DNA from: Latrodectus hesperus
Lineage: Eukaryota; Arthropoda; Arachnida; Araneae; Theridiidae
Reading direction: 5' to 3'
Length of the DNA: 64,000 nt
Assembly (NCBI GenBank): GCA_037975125.1
Contig: CM075862.1
Span: 11,838,125-11,902,124, forward strand
In this document: positions 41,101-53,117 of the stretch, in pieces
Layout of the letters: each line of letters opens with the position of its first letter
Position numbering within the stretch: the first letter of the stretch is position 1
Translations under genes and position numbers: made by a program
The notes under the pieces: model-generated
What the model was told of the DNA's origin: nothing
Database searches by the model: none
What the model saw: only the letters and a program-made list of their open reading frames with translations

Positions 41101-41248
41101 TTTACTATATTAATTGGAAAAATTATATCAGTACAATGAATCGTTCATTTTATATTTAATTATTTGCATTTCCACAAAATTTACTATCACCAATGTATAC
41201 TCTTTAACAGAAACAAAACAACACAATTTATATATATGTATATATCGG

Positions 41249-41252
<4 letters not shown>

Positions 41253-41308
<56 letters not shown>
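41253..41308. repeat. (TA)n microsatellite, left flank of the mariner insertion
   Basis: About 56 bp of alternating AT that runs directly into the inverted repeat of the element at 41309. With the tract at 42235-42308 it appears to be one microsatellite split by insertion. Confidence 0.95.
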
Positions 41309-41313
<5 letters not shown>

Positions 41314-42230
41314 GATCATAATTAAACTGCAAATTTAAAAACGCTGTAAAAAAAGAACCACTGGTCAGAAAGACCTGAAATTTCACCAGAATGTACTTCC
41401 AGCAGGAGGATTTTGTTTGGCATGTGAAACAAATTTAGGAAAAAAGTGGCCAATAGATGGCGCTGCACAAGCGTCTGTAGGTTAGTTACATGAATTCTGA
41501 CAAGAACCATAATCAATTGTGGTTGTAAGCTGAACGTTAAACCAGTTGTGCTATTGTAAGTCAGGTAGATGTTGTGGCACTCTTGGTGTAAAGTCTATTC
41601 AGAGCGACAAGATGGTGCCACATGGAGTAGGAAAAAATCGGTTTTTAATTGCCCTGCGGCCAAAACCGTAGAAAAAGCCAACAATAATTCGGTTTTTAAT
41701 TGTCCTTAGTCTTCTTCAAGAAATATTCAATATAATGTCCACCATTTTCTGTTAGGAGGTGTTAACGTAAAACGGTATTTTCCACATCAGCTTGGAGTGT
41801 ATCAGTGCTGATGTTGTTAACGTTCTGAGTAATGCGGCATTTCAAATCCACTAAGGTGTCTAGTGGAGCACTGTACACAACATTTTTCAGAAATCTCCAG
41901 AGCCAAAAGTCACAGGGAGTGATGTCCGGTGATCGTGGCGGCCAGGGAGTTGGAAAATGTCGGCTGATAATACGGTCATTTCCGAAATGGCGTTGCATCA
42001 CCATCGACAATTAACGAGAATTCAAGCTACTCAGCATTTTATACAAGACTTTAATTTGCATATAAGCATCTGTGCAGCGCCATATATTGGCCACTTTTTT
42101 CCTAATTTTTTTTCCAACGCCAAACAAAATCCCACTTGTTTGAAGTACATTCTAGTGAAATTTCACGTCTTTCTGACTAGTGGTTCTTTTTTTACAGCGT
42201 TTTTAAATTTGCAGTTTAATTATGATCACC

Positions 42231-42233
<3 letters not shown>
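41309..42233 (-). mobile_element. Mariner-type element with long inverted repeats, internally deleted
   Basis: The left end agggtgatcataattaaact (41309) is repeated inverted at the right end (…agtttaattatgatcaccct, to 42232). The similarity extends about 165 bp inward on each side, to roughly 41475 and 42068, with some substitutions. The element is flanked by TA repeats, the TA target of Tc1/mariner elements. Between the arms only a C-terminal transposase fragment remains (minus strand). Total length about 925 bp. Confidence 0.88.
41670..42010 (-). pseudogene. Mariner-type transposase C-terminal fragment
   Basis: On the minus strand, 42010 to 41762 reads MVMQRHFGNDRIISRHFPTP and then WPPRSPDITPCDFWLWRFLK. 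W-P-P-R-S-P-D-x-T-P-x-D-F-x-L-W is the block containing the third catalytic Asp of mariner-type transposases (family knowledge). The 82-codon frame ends at a stop at 41762; mutated related sequence continues to about 41670 (ENGGHYIEYF). The N-terminal domain and first catalytic residues are absent. Confidence 0.85.

Positions 42234-42234
<1 letters not shown>

Positions 42235-42308
<74 letters not shown>
42235..42308. repeat. (TA)n microsatellite, right flank of the mariner insertion
   Basis: About 74 bp of alternating TA directly after the right inverted repeat. Confidence 0.95.
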
Positions 42309-42310
<2 letters not shown>

Positions 42311-42949
42311 GTTTTTTCATATCTATAATTTCTACCTTTTCATTGTATACGTGGCCCTTTTTAACAAATGTATGAATTACAGCACCCCTGTTGCGGAATC
42401 CAAAAAAGTATTTTAATTAATATAGTTAAGGAATGTCAAACTGACCAATGATGTCATCTCGCGCCACTATTCTTAACGAATAAGTAACCAGTATTCTGCA
42501 TCCTTCTGAGGGGGTAAAGTTCTCTCAAGGCTTTTCGGGTTGAGCTCTCCAATCGAGCAGACGTGCTTCAAATGTTATGTTTGGTCGTCACATTAAGAAA
42601 TGTTCATGTACTAAAAAAAATTATTCTTGAAAATCTGGCTCTTCAATAGTCCTTAAATTCACCAAGACAAGGAGGTAACCACGCAATACATTGCATATAT
42701 ATACTGCTTGGAATGATATTCCCACATTGGTTGATGGAGAAAGACTTAAAAACATTGATGTATGTATATTGAATAAGGTGTAGTCTCATTCTATTCAGTT
42801 ATTGAATATTATATAAATCAGGTTGTTTATGATGACTTTTAAATTTTTTTCAAGACAATTTTTATACCTGGTCACACTTATTATGATCTAATAAACATGT
42901 TGTTGCTAAAAAATGATAGAAAATGAGCTGTAGAAAGATGTAATTATAA
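42309..42949. other. Intergenic DNA, no gene seen
   Basis: Contains a small GC-richer cluster at 42440-42600 (gaccaatgatgtcatctcgc, a CCAAT next to a CRE-like motif). No gene or repeat can be supported. Confidence 0.5.
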
Positions 42950-43010
42950 TGTCTGGATACTAGCTGGATCTGGATACTAGATACTAGCTGGATACTAGTC
43001 TGGATAATCA
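42950..43010. repeat. Short tandem repeat of ctggatactag
   Basis: The 11-mer ctggatactag recurs about five times with small deletions between 42953 and 43006 (tctggatactagctggat, ctggatactagatactag, ctggatactagtctggat). Confidence 0.85.
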
Positions 43011-45938
43011 AGTTACTAGCGCTTCCTGTATTTCCCTGGTAGTTTTTTTAAAATTATATGAAGTCCCAGAACATTATTTTATCTTATAGCGACAGACAAA
43101 AATTTAATACAAGCAGCAGCTTCTAGTCGTTTTATTTTATCTAATTAAGTAATTACTGTGGAAAAAATATTTCTTACCCTGACAAAATGGTGCTTGCTGT
43201 CTTGTGATTATGAGAATTATTAGTAAATTTACCAAAGCGTCAAAGCAACTCACATGGTTTCAAAAGCAGTTCGTTTCTCCCGTATATGAAGCTCATAATA
43301 AAATTTAGCAAACATTCTCGCATGTCAAATGATGGTGTGATCTTCCTGACTGAAAATATCTGACAGTGTGTTGCTCGCCAAACTAAGAATTTTTAGCGAA
43401 GTTCAAGTGAAAACCTGAAGTAACCCTCACATAAATTCCAGATTCAGCACGTGATGATTTTTTTTGTAAGAAAGGACTTGTAAATAGGTTCTTTCACACA
43501 GAGAGACAGCGACGTGAAAACATTTGCTGCGAATTGAAGTGCTGTCTTAATAGGCAATAACATGATTTCTGCCTAATCGGATTAAGCAAATTAGTAATAT
43601 GTCCAGATAAATATATATAATACCTAATAAAAATTATTTGGTATTATTAGATTAATATCTAATATAAATTATAATTTATTAGGAATTGTGTGAATATATT
43701 TATTAGGTATTTCTGTTACACCTAATAAATGGATTTGATGATTATGTGGAAAAGTGGCAAGTATGGCTCTCAACTCCCTTTTATTTATTTATTTTTTTTT
43801 GTCCATTGTTAATAAGAAATTCACTGTTCTTGTTTTATTTCTTTGGATCCATATAAGTAATTTTTGGTATCCCTTCGCACAAAAAAAAATTTAAATGTTC
43901 GAGCTTTCAAATACTTACACGAAAAATGTCTTAGTTTATACTGAAACTAAATTCATAATTTTGTAACAATGATTCATAGTCCAGAGCTATCAAGCTTAAA
44001 TTATTCCTAAACATGTGTGACAATTATTGGCTGTCAACCGCATTTCATGTACGTATCCAGCTTGAGATTAAATAGTTCTTACTGGAATATCTGGAAGTGT
44101 TCTTGAGGAATCTACAAAATTGAATATTTAAGAATGTTTGAACAAGAAAAAAAGAAACCATTGGTTTAGTGCCATGTTCGGAAAAGGTATTGTTCTTACG
44201 AACTGAAATCAACATAGTTTGTCTTGACCAAATCAATCATCCTCTTTATTGGGCTCTTTTTATTTTCACTATTTCGAGTTTAATTCTACATTTTCGGTGT
44301 GGAAGTTTGAAGAATTTTTAAGACTAGTATCAAATTCATCTCTTGACATTGGCTAAAAATTGTGAGGCACTCATCCGATGCTCATTATTCTATATCCAGA
44401 GCCACGGCTAAAACTTTTTGCATTGTTCTAGTGAGAAGTAACTAAAATGTTTTACCTTCAATTTATGTATCAAGGTCAAGTAGCTCACTTTACGCTTCTG
44501 GTTGTCAGGTGTAACAATTCTCCCTTTCTCTTGTTCTTTTTCTAACAAGTCACCTAAATTATCCAGCAATTGCCCTATCGACGCTTAGTGATGAGAAGAC
44601 GTTATTCGAAGTGAAAAGCTGTTGTTGGGGAAACCGAAATGTGTATCCTTTTCTGCTTGAACATCTGTCTGTGTCTGCTCTTGAGTTAAACTTTTTCCAG
44701 GAATATGAATAAGGCCCATTGTCTGAGAATAGGTCTCTGGGAAGTATTAACTCACAATAGGCCTTCCAAACAAAATGTTCTCCTCTATTCCACGTCTATG
44801 CTTTCGACGACGTATTGAGTCTATGCATACTAAAATTGTCAGTGCTTAAAGTTTTTCCGTTAAATCGACAAAGCAGGAAAATGTTTTGGCTTATAGGTGC
44901 ACGTCGAAGCTTTATTATGCTTAAAGGTATCCATTTACGTTGAAAAGTTCATTTTCCACTACATGTATCAATTTTTTTTATTATTATTTGTGAATCTAGA
45001 ACTCAGTACTTTTCGGTTTCCAAAACAGTTTTGTGTTTTATTGGATGTCAAATAGAAATTAAATTACAGGAATTTTAAAACAGAAATTAAGTTACAGGTC
45101 TTTTGAAAAACGAAACAGGAATTTACATTTTCAAGCTGGAAGTGGAAAAGAAAAGGGGTATTTTATTTTTTATTTTTTTCTAATTTTTTTCAATTCTTAT
45201 GTTTTTATATAATGTGCTGATAAACAGCCATAAGTATGAGGACGTTATTTGGCTTATACATTCGGAAAGAATCGGCACCATAATGGCTATCACAAGTGAA
45301 ATTATCACTTCTAAGGTGATTTTTTCAAAACTTTGTTTTTCACAAAATCTCTATCCCATACCCTCCCCAGTTAACATGATATCCGAGGTAATAATGAAGA
45401 TACTTGTATGAAACTTGGCTTACGTGTTTCACAAGTGTTATTATCTATGAAGTGAAATTTAATATTGCAAAGATCGAAATATTGCTGATGCTCCACCAAT
45501 GGGGGCGAGCACCGAGGGTATACAGTTTTTCAGTACATATTTTAAAAAAGAAATCAAGAAGAAGAGCCGAGTCTGTCTGGGAAGCTAGTGAAGGTAATCA
45601 AAATTGATATAAAAAACTTTTAGGTCTTTTTTTATTGAAGGGAGCTATGTTATTGAAAGAGAGAGTTGTTTATTGATAGATGGTTATATGTTTAGTGGTG
45701 TAATGTTTAATTGTTTTTCTATATGTCATGTATTGTGCTACAAAAACGAATTTAATAAAATTTATGTAGCTAAATCGTTCCACATTTCTGAATAATTAGA
45801 ACACATTACCTAGGCATAAATTTACTTTACCAAAATGGGAATATATCCCGAAGAATCTTTAGTAATATCTAAATTTATAAAAATTTTGAATGTATTGTAC
45901 AGGAAGAGAATTTTTTCATTTACAGCTATTTTTTAATT
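43011..45938. other. Intergenic DNA, 2.9 kb, no gene recognised
   Basis: Mixed composition with several GC-richer stretches (44340-44900) but no sustained frame. A weak inverted pair tacctaataaa (43620) and tttattaggta (43700) is present. Frames of 60-70 codons at 44045-44236 (-) and 45199-45607 (+) have no motif. Possibly old transposon debris; I cannot name it. Confidence 0.5.
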
Positions 45939-46265
45939 TTTTTATCCAATATCGGGCACACAAGGATGACTGAACCCTATGCCACAACAATGGCAGAAAC
46001 TGCTACTCATTTGTCGTTACCAGCGGGCACCTGTGAACCAAGTCACGGAGGCGAGTAGCGTTACCCGCGCCATACCACCACAAACCCGTTTATAGGGCGG
46101 GCCACATTTATACAACATCACACAAGAAAGGACAGAGAAACACAGAGAGAACAGGGAAGGAAAGAAACATCCGTGACCGAACCGGGATTCGAACCCGGGA
46201 CCAAAAGCTCAGGAGTCAGGAACGCTAACCACTCAGCCAATCGGTCGGCTATTTTTTTTTTTAAT
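45925..46265 (-). mobile_element. tRNA-derived SINE (copy B), minus strand, with intact tRNA-like head
   Basis: The body matches copy A at 5725-6010 in reverse orientation. The flanks gctattttttaatt (45925-45938) and gctattttttttttaatt (46248-46265) are a probable target duplication with T-run length change. On the minus strand the head has an A box, tggctgagtggttagcg, and a B box, ggttcgaatcc. The T tract at about 45939-45945 is the A tail read from the other strand. Confidence 0.88.
46175..46246 (-). other. tRNA-like head of the SINE (72 nt)
   Basis: Read on the minus strand: gaccga at the 5' end pairs with tcggtc at the 3' end (6 pairs), the D arm is GCT/AGC around gagtggtt, and the T arm is ccggg/cccgg around ttcgaat. 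The anticodon stem is poor and position 33 of the loop is not T, so I read it as a SINE head still close to its tRNA ancestor, not a functional tRNA gene. Confidence 0.7.
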
Positions 46266-48554
46266 TAATAATGATGTATTACAATTTTCTGTAGAATGCT
46301 AGCCATTTTATTAAAATTTTACTAAATTTGCCAAAAAAAATAACCGATTTTACAAAAAAAAAACATACTATATGTAATTAAAATTTCGCCAAATTTTGTG
46401 TTTTTACATCATAAATTATTTTAAAACAAAATAAAATAAAATTAATATTAACTTTTAAGAAAAAGTTGCTTCGAACGTAAGTGAATACTTAACAATTACG
46501 GGCAAACTATGCCATAAGCAACTCCATAAAAAGTATTATACTCATAAGCCAAAATTAAACGTTCCATTTTCATTTTCTTTTTTCTAAAGTAAAACAAATA
46601 TCAAGGAAACTATTTTTAAGAAGAAATCAAATTTGTAAAGTTTGTGCAGAATTGCTATTTTATTTGCTTACTCTAAAAAAATATAAAAAATTGGCGCACA
46701 TCAGAAATTAGATAAAAATTAAAGTATGGATAATATTGAAGATCATAAAAATTAAAACCTTTAAATTTTGTTTACTTTAAATTTATATAGAATTAAGAGT
46801 TTTTATATGAATTGTACCTAGAACTTTATTTTTCTAAATGTCTTATTTCTAAAATATTTCGTTCTGTCATTTTAGTTTTTGCATTTTTGCTTATATATTT
46901 AGAGGGAAAACATTGTTTTTCTTATATCTCATTATTTGACTGCCTTCTTATAAAAATAAAAAAATAAAAATCAGGAAATTGCAATTAGCATATGGTATTA
47001 CGTTATAAAAAAAATCTTTCCTCCCAGACATACTAGTTATCAGCTATTAAATTTGATGATTTTACATGGTGTGTATAACGATCTTGTTTATGAAAATCGT
47101 TGAAAGATTATGCAATATCCACTACATATTGTTACAAATTTATAAACATTACTTGTATTTGTCTAAAAAATATCTCAGATACATCAAAAATACTCAGATT
47201 TTGGCCAAAATTTGTTCAATTTAGGCGTATTCTAGGTTAGAAGCAGCATTTTTAGTTATTTGGCGACTTGGCCACCTTTGGCGAGATTCTTGGCGATCTT
47301 TGGGGAGATTCTTGGTGAATTGCCAAAAAGTAGCTTTAGGACCAATATTAAGCGAGAAAGCTTAGAACCATGGCGAAATTCCCAGATTTGCCCGCCAAGT
47401 CAGGTATAAATAACGCCGACCGACATAGAAGTTAAGACGATCTTTCTTGAATACTTGTCCAGTGCATAGAAGCTGTTTGTCTGAGGTATTAGGGACTACT
47501 GTGTTTGGAAGATGTTTTCTGTTGTATTAGCAGAATTGGAACTGTGTGATTGTGACTCCTACAGCTGTGTGGAATTTCCTGTATCTTGTTGAAATCGCTA
47601 TGAATAAAAATCTTATAATTTTTAGAGATTGTTTTATCAACACGAACACTAAAGCGCGGTACAATGTATTTGCTTTTTGTATACAATCGACGATATTCGC
47701 GGATCATAAGGAATTAAACTTGGAAAACTTCCTGGTATTTAACCCGATAGACCTGAATGCATCTAGCAGAAGAACAACGTTCATCTTTTATAGTTCAGAG
47801 TGGCTGAGATTAAATCCGGAACATTTCACTCCGAAAAGCGCTGTTCAACCACCAGGTCATTTTGGTTGACCTATAATGGTTTAGCAATAGCAATTTTACT
47901 ATTAAAAAATTCTTTTAATGAAGGTATAGCTCGTTTTTAATATATCCTCACATCAATTAGTAGATAAGATAGAAGCTAATTGGTCAACAGACAATTGATG
48001 TTCGTAGTCATTTGGAGCCCCTGGTAACAGTCAAATTGGGTCCCATGTGCATAAAATGATCACAAATCAAGACACTTTTAGAATTATACATTAAATTTAA
48101 CAGAATGCAATTGACGATTTAAAATATTTAAAAGTGCATCTTTTATTTGTTGACTTAAATACTTTTGTGAGCGTGTTTTCTCCCACTACTCAATAACTTT
48201 GTGATATGTGTATATGCACTTTGTAACATTTTTGTTAGTATTACCATAAAAAACAGATGATCAATTCATCTTATTTAACGAACAGTAAGTGAATTTATTT
48301 TTCGGTCCTTTTTTTTTAACCCTGTTCACCCTATTTTAAGGGCGGTTAATTATTTTGGCTCGAGGGCCGTATCGTTTTAAAATAATTGCAATCTTTCGTT
48401 AACATGTGAGAAAAGGCATAAATTGTATCAAAAAAGTGAAAAATAATGAAGTGGAAATTTTATTCTCTTTTTTATGGTGCTAATTTCACATGAAATAGCA
48501 TAAAACAACAACTACATGTAATTTTTAAATTAGTGTAATGAGGCAAATGTACTC
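46266..48554. other. Intergenic DNA, 2.3 kb, no gene recognised
   Basis: AT-rich to about 47220. Bases 47265-47410 carry repeated ttggcga/tcgccaa-type words (ttggcgagattcttggcgat) that resemble the ends of the MITE at 51297. A 107-codon + frame at 47546-47869 has no recognisable motif. The remainder is plain. Confidence 0.5.
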
Positions 48555-48838
48555 CATATCGGGTTCACAATGGCGTAGTAGGAAAAAAGAGCTCTTTGGG
48601 AACGCAAGGTCTTGAGTTCGACCTCATCCACAGTTCAGTAACGGGAGATAGGTATTGCGTTTTTGCATGCACTTCTGTCGCGGTGGCTGCTAAGAACTTT
48701 TCCGGGTTTTCTCCCTTGTAGCACATGAATAGTTCTCTCGGAAGGGAATTATGTGGTAGACTCTGAAATGCCTTATAAAACCACTCATCCGTTAAGCAGA
48801 TCACCACGTGGTGTCCAAGTGTATCCTATCACATTTTT
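48555..48838 (+). mobile_element. Probable tRNA-derived SINE, second family
   Basis: A GC-richer block in AT-rich DNA. It begins with an A-box-like caatggcgtagtaggaa (48568) and a B-box-like cttgagttcgacctca (48611), followed by a body to gtatcctatcacattttt (48838). The box spacing of about 40 bases fits a pol III promoter. I see no clear target duplication, and it is not the same family as the copies at 5725 and 45939. Confidence 0.5.
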
Positions 48839-49515
48839 CTATTTTTTTAAATAAAGAGTGAGATTTTCTGCTTACATTCTCATCACAGCTTACAAGTTTG
48901 TGTCAATAAACATCCATCTATATTTACTGTTGTTAATCTTTATGCCAGAAAAAACTGTTCAAGAATCAAATGGTGACCAAAATACGGAGAACTTTTTAAC
49001 AGCAAGTTTCTTCTTAACTGAAAAATTTTCAGCAAACGAGGACTCGTAAGAGTTAATGTCATAGCATTTCTCCAGGGTGTAGTCTAATTTTGCCGAGTGA
49101 GTCCAACTCCAGCGGCCATCACATAATCAAAGGCCATTTCTGTTCTTTTCGAAATTTATTTTTACTTATTACTGATAATAATTTTTGAAGTAACCAAAAC
49201 ATAAAATTTTAGAGAAAAGTTCACTTTTTGCTTTTACTACTGAAATTGAAAATAACGAAATTAAATAGAATCAAATGCAACATCAGAAAAACTTTTTTAC
49301 TTACTGATAACGAATACTTTTATTTAACTATAAATTTTCCATGCGATCATTCACAAAATCACGTACTCTATTCGTGGCATTTCTTCACATATTGTGCTTT
49401 CAAATGCAGTTAGAAATGTTTAGAATAAAATGCATCAAGATTCAGGTGTACATTTTGATTGAATTCTTTACAGTTTTGATTATTCATGTGTAACGCACCC
49501 CTTATAAATACATTC
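48839..49515. other. Intergenic DNA, no gene seen
   Basis: AT-rich, with no repeat or frame that I can support. Confidence 0.6.
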
Positions 49516-49815
49516 TTTCTTCTTTATTGACTCGACAGCCCCTTGTGGACCAAGGCTTTCTTCAGAATCATCTTCCATTCCGATCTCACTTTGAAAATAG
49601 ACCTCCAGTTTTGTAGACCTTTATAATTGCAAAATCTTCGTCAACACAGTCGATCCATTTAAGTTTGGGATTCCCTCTTGCCCTGGTGCCGATTGGCTTA
49701 GAGTGAGACTTTTGATGATAAAGAGTCAGGATTCATTCTGCATAGGTGTCCGGCAAATTTGATTCGGTTGACTTTTATGTAGTTGATGACATCTGCATCT
49801 CTATACATCTTATAG
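49516..49815 (-). mobile_element. RTE-like LINE 3' end (copy 2)
   Basis: Matches copy 1 (33112-33450) along its length, sharing gactcgacagcccc at the 3' end and cattctgcataggtgtccgg. The minus strand reads INYIKVNRIKFAGHLCRMNP followed by DSLSSK. 5' truncated and degenerate. Confidence 0.75.
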
Positions 49816-51288
49816 TAACTAGCATGAGAAATTAAAATTGTTAAATCAATGAAGCCAATACTAAAATCGGAAATGCGAATGTATGCATGTCTGTCGGAAC
49901 AGGTGCTTGGTAGTCCCGCAGTTTTTCTCTCTTCGTAACCCGTGAATTATGACTCACAACCTGTAAAAAGACCTATTGACGCATCGGCATTCTCCAGGAG
50001 TTATCCAGACACATGTTAACTACAAATTAAATCGTTGAGGGTATTATGGATTTTAGTATCTATATAATAGACAACGTAATAACTCAAATTTGTTGTGAGA
50101 CTTAAGTAAGCATCCACTGAGTCATGCAAAGAAACTTTTTATAAATAGTGGGGCGTATTCACGTATTGCAAAGCAGAAGACCTGGATAATTCACAACATA
50201 TCCCGATACATGCGCATGCAGAAGCCCATCTGTCGAAGTTGTGAGTTCACAATGATCAGACCAAAATACTCGGAGATAAAGTTCTCTATCAAATCCTACA
50301 AAAATTAAACTTAGCGAATTTATGCCACTAGAGGGAATTGTGAATACAAAAACTTTGTTATTCGAGTGACATATTTGGAAAACAAAATGAATTAAGTTGC
50401 TTGCTTCAAAAGTGAAATCGCAACACAATCATTTTCAAATCAAAAATTGATACTTTTATTGAGAAAACTACCTAAGGGGGGAACAAAGGTGGGAAAGGAT
50501 TTGTTAGAAATGTTTGTCGGCACAAGAGAATTTTTAAATGAAAATTATGAAACAGCTCATCAAAAAAAATGAGTCCTTTAGACCAATAAAGGATCACCTT
50601 CGATGTCTTAAGGAAAACTTTGAGAAATATTTCTTTTCAAATTTTATTGCCGAAGTGATTGCAAAACTATTCGGAATTATTGTGGCAAATGTTATTTTAG
50701 TTTTTCTTTAAAATCATAAGAAAAACATCTCGAGTTACCATATAATTTATAGTTGAAAACTGATTTTAATACGAAAGTCATCAGAAGATTTTTGATTGAA
50801 GTCGAATTTTCTCTCCAAAAATCTTCCAACAGAAGGTAAAGAATTTCTGAAATTGCAATAAAAATTCGCTTCTACTTTTCTACGAAATATTTGTGGGATG
50901 TTTTGGTTTTTAACCACCATAAAATCAAAGTGTCTTCTAGAGGAAATTGAAGAATTCCAGCAATGTCCATTTATTTGGTAAAAATTAAAAGCTTCACAAG
51001 TACATCTTTAAGGGATAGTTTTCGCATCACAATTAAAAAGTTTCTTTATGAAGTCAATAGGGACCGCATGTAAAAAGGTTTGCGCAGAAAATAACTCAAA
51101 TGCATCCGAAATGACTAGGAATTGCTTTTTCAAACGAAATCAAGACGCGAAGCAAAGCAAAGCAGAAGAGCGAACTTTAGGAAAATAATGTTTGTATTTT
51201 AGATGAAAGGTAAAAATATAGTGATAAGAAAAAATTACGTAAATCAGAGTAGTAAACTAAGAACCTGACACACACTAGATATATAAAT
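49816..51288. other. Intergenic DNA, 1.5 kb, no gene recognised
   Basis: Moderately AT-rich. An 89-codon minus frame at 50159-50428 shows no motif. No repeat structure noticed. Confidence 0.55.
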
Positions 51289-52366
51289 CTAGTTTGGGTT
51301 AAAATTTACTGTACAGTCACCCTTGGCGAAATTTTCAAAAAGTCGCCAAGGCCGTATGACGTCATACTTATGCCGAATTTCCGATCGGGAAAAACGGCGG
51401 GAGGGAAAATGGCTGAAATAGTGACAAGTATTTCATACATTATTGGTATCTATCAATATACTCAAATAATTTTACAAAATTAACAAAAAACGCAAATTTA
51501 TAGATTTCAAACATCAATGGTAAAATAATAAAGTTGATATGTTAAATTATCAATAAAATTTTTTGATTAAAACAAAACACAAAAATATTTCGAATAAATA
51601 TTTTGATTTCGATAAAATATTTTGATTCACAAAAATATTTCGAAAAGAACGAGGGAGCTGAAAAAAAGAAATTACTTCGGAAACGAATGCGAATAAGGAA
51701 AATATGGGAACTTCGAAAAAGTAAATATCAGTTTTAAGAAAATCAGAATACGAATTCTAACGAAAATTCCAGAAGAATCCGAACATGAATAACAGTGAAA
51801 AATAAAGCAACATTCGGAAAAGAATAAATATAAATTATTAAGTACAAATTAAACTGTTAAATAGAATATCTTTAAGAAATTAAATACAGAAACAATAATT
51901 TTAAAAATGTATATACAAATTATATAGTATTTTATAGTAATAATATAAATTATAAGAATGCCATATACATAAACTAAAGAAAGAATGTATCAACACAATT
52001 TTAAACAGTAACTTTAAATTCAATTTAAATTTTTAAATTAATGAAAAAGAGCAATACAACCCGGAATTTAATCATCCAAACTGTCAAGCAAATTGTAAAA
52101 CACACTAAAAAATCTTACGAAGTTAACTCGCAAAAATTTCTAGTAAAATGCTGAAATGGAACAAAATGTTTTAGAATTTCATCGCGATGACGTAAACACT
52201 AGAGTTGTTAAAATTGAATTTTCACCTTAATTCTTATTGGTCTTCATCTGTATGACGAGCATCTCGCGAGAATCACATGAGACAAAAATAAGGCTCTGTT
52301 CGCCAAATTTGGCTTCAAAAAAAACGCGCCAAGGGTGATCGTACAGTAAAACTGAGCCCTAGTTTG
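51289..52366. mobile_element. 1.06-kb MITE with 8-bp target duplication
   Basis: The 8-mer ctagtttg at 51289-51296 and 52359-52366 brackets 1,062 bp. The ends are inverted repeats: left ..tttactgtacagtcaccctt and ggcg (51305-51328), right, inverted, ..ttttactgtacgatcaccct and tggcg (from 52351 down). The 8-bp duplication is typical of hAT or P superfamilies (family knowledge). The interior is AT-rich and has no transposase. Confidence 0.85.
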
Positions 52367-53117
52367 TAATAGGGTAACAATAACATAAGTAACATAGTTG
52401 GCTGGTGTAATATTTATGTAATGCCATGAGATGCGTATGAAAAATTGAAAAAACTAAATGGCCGATCAAGCCATTTTGATGATTTCGTCAGTTTTATTAC
52501 AATTAAATTGAATTTTTCATGTACCACACAAAAAATCCCACAAAAGCATGTTTGATTGTAATATAACTAAAATAAACAGGCACACTATGTCCTCTTAATA
52601 TGCAATTTCGAAATTAAAATTTCTCATTAGTAATCTTAACGAGTGACTTAATAGATAGACTGTAGTTAATCTTGAATTCATTATTACTACAATATATTTT
52701 GAAGTTACTTACTTATTTAAGTTTTTCAGATTGTTCTGTTTTAAAATTAGAAATTAATTTTAATGTCATAAAAATATATTACAGAACACAAGTAATAATT
52801 TTACACACACATGCCTCGGGCTTGAGCTATGTAGAAAGGGTCTCATAAAATTTTTGTAAATATTATGAGATTCTCACATTGATAGAGGTTAATTTTCTTC
52901 CATCGTTTTTTATTCATAGATAATAATCCATACTCACGTGCCAAAAATGAACAAACCTGGAAAAATCTTGAATATATACCCAGGAAGTTGTCTACACAGA
53001 AAGCAGAAACACTGCTTTTATTAGGTCTGCGCTTCAGCAAATCTAAAGGGATACTTCCAGCTGATTTAAGAAATAATCGCCCTTCTAAAAACAAAAAAGT
53101 TGGAGCCTAAAGATCTT
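52367..53117. other. Intergenic DNA, possibly including degraded LINE sequence
   Basis: AT-rich to about 52800. The stretch 52900-53117 (catactcacgtgccaaaaat, then gtctgcgcttcagcaaatct) may be the upstream, badly decayed part of the LINE fragment that follows, but I can only support the fragment from 53118. Confidence 0.5.

Noticed and set aside
41322..41516. 64-codon minus frame
   Set aside because: It lies within the left inverted repeat of the mariner-type element.
41957..42328. 123-codon plus frame
   Set aside because: It is antisense to transposase and inverted repeat and ends in a (TA)n-derived Tyr-Ile run.
46175..46246. Possible functional tRNA gene on the minus strand
   Set aside because: It continues directly into a SINE body shared with 5725-6010 and is bracketed by a target duplication; the anticodon arm is poor.
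47546..47869. 107-codon plus frame
   Set aside because: No recognisable domain, no clear splice sites or promoter; I could not tell it from chance or old transposon debris.
50159..50428. 89-codon minus frame
   Set aside because: No motif and no supporting context.
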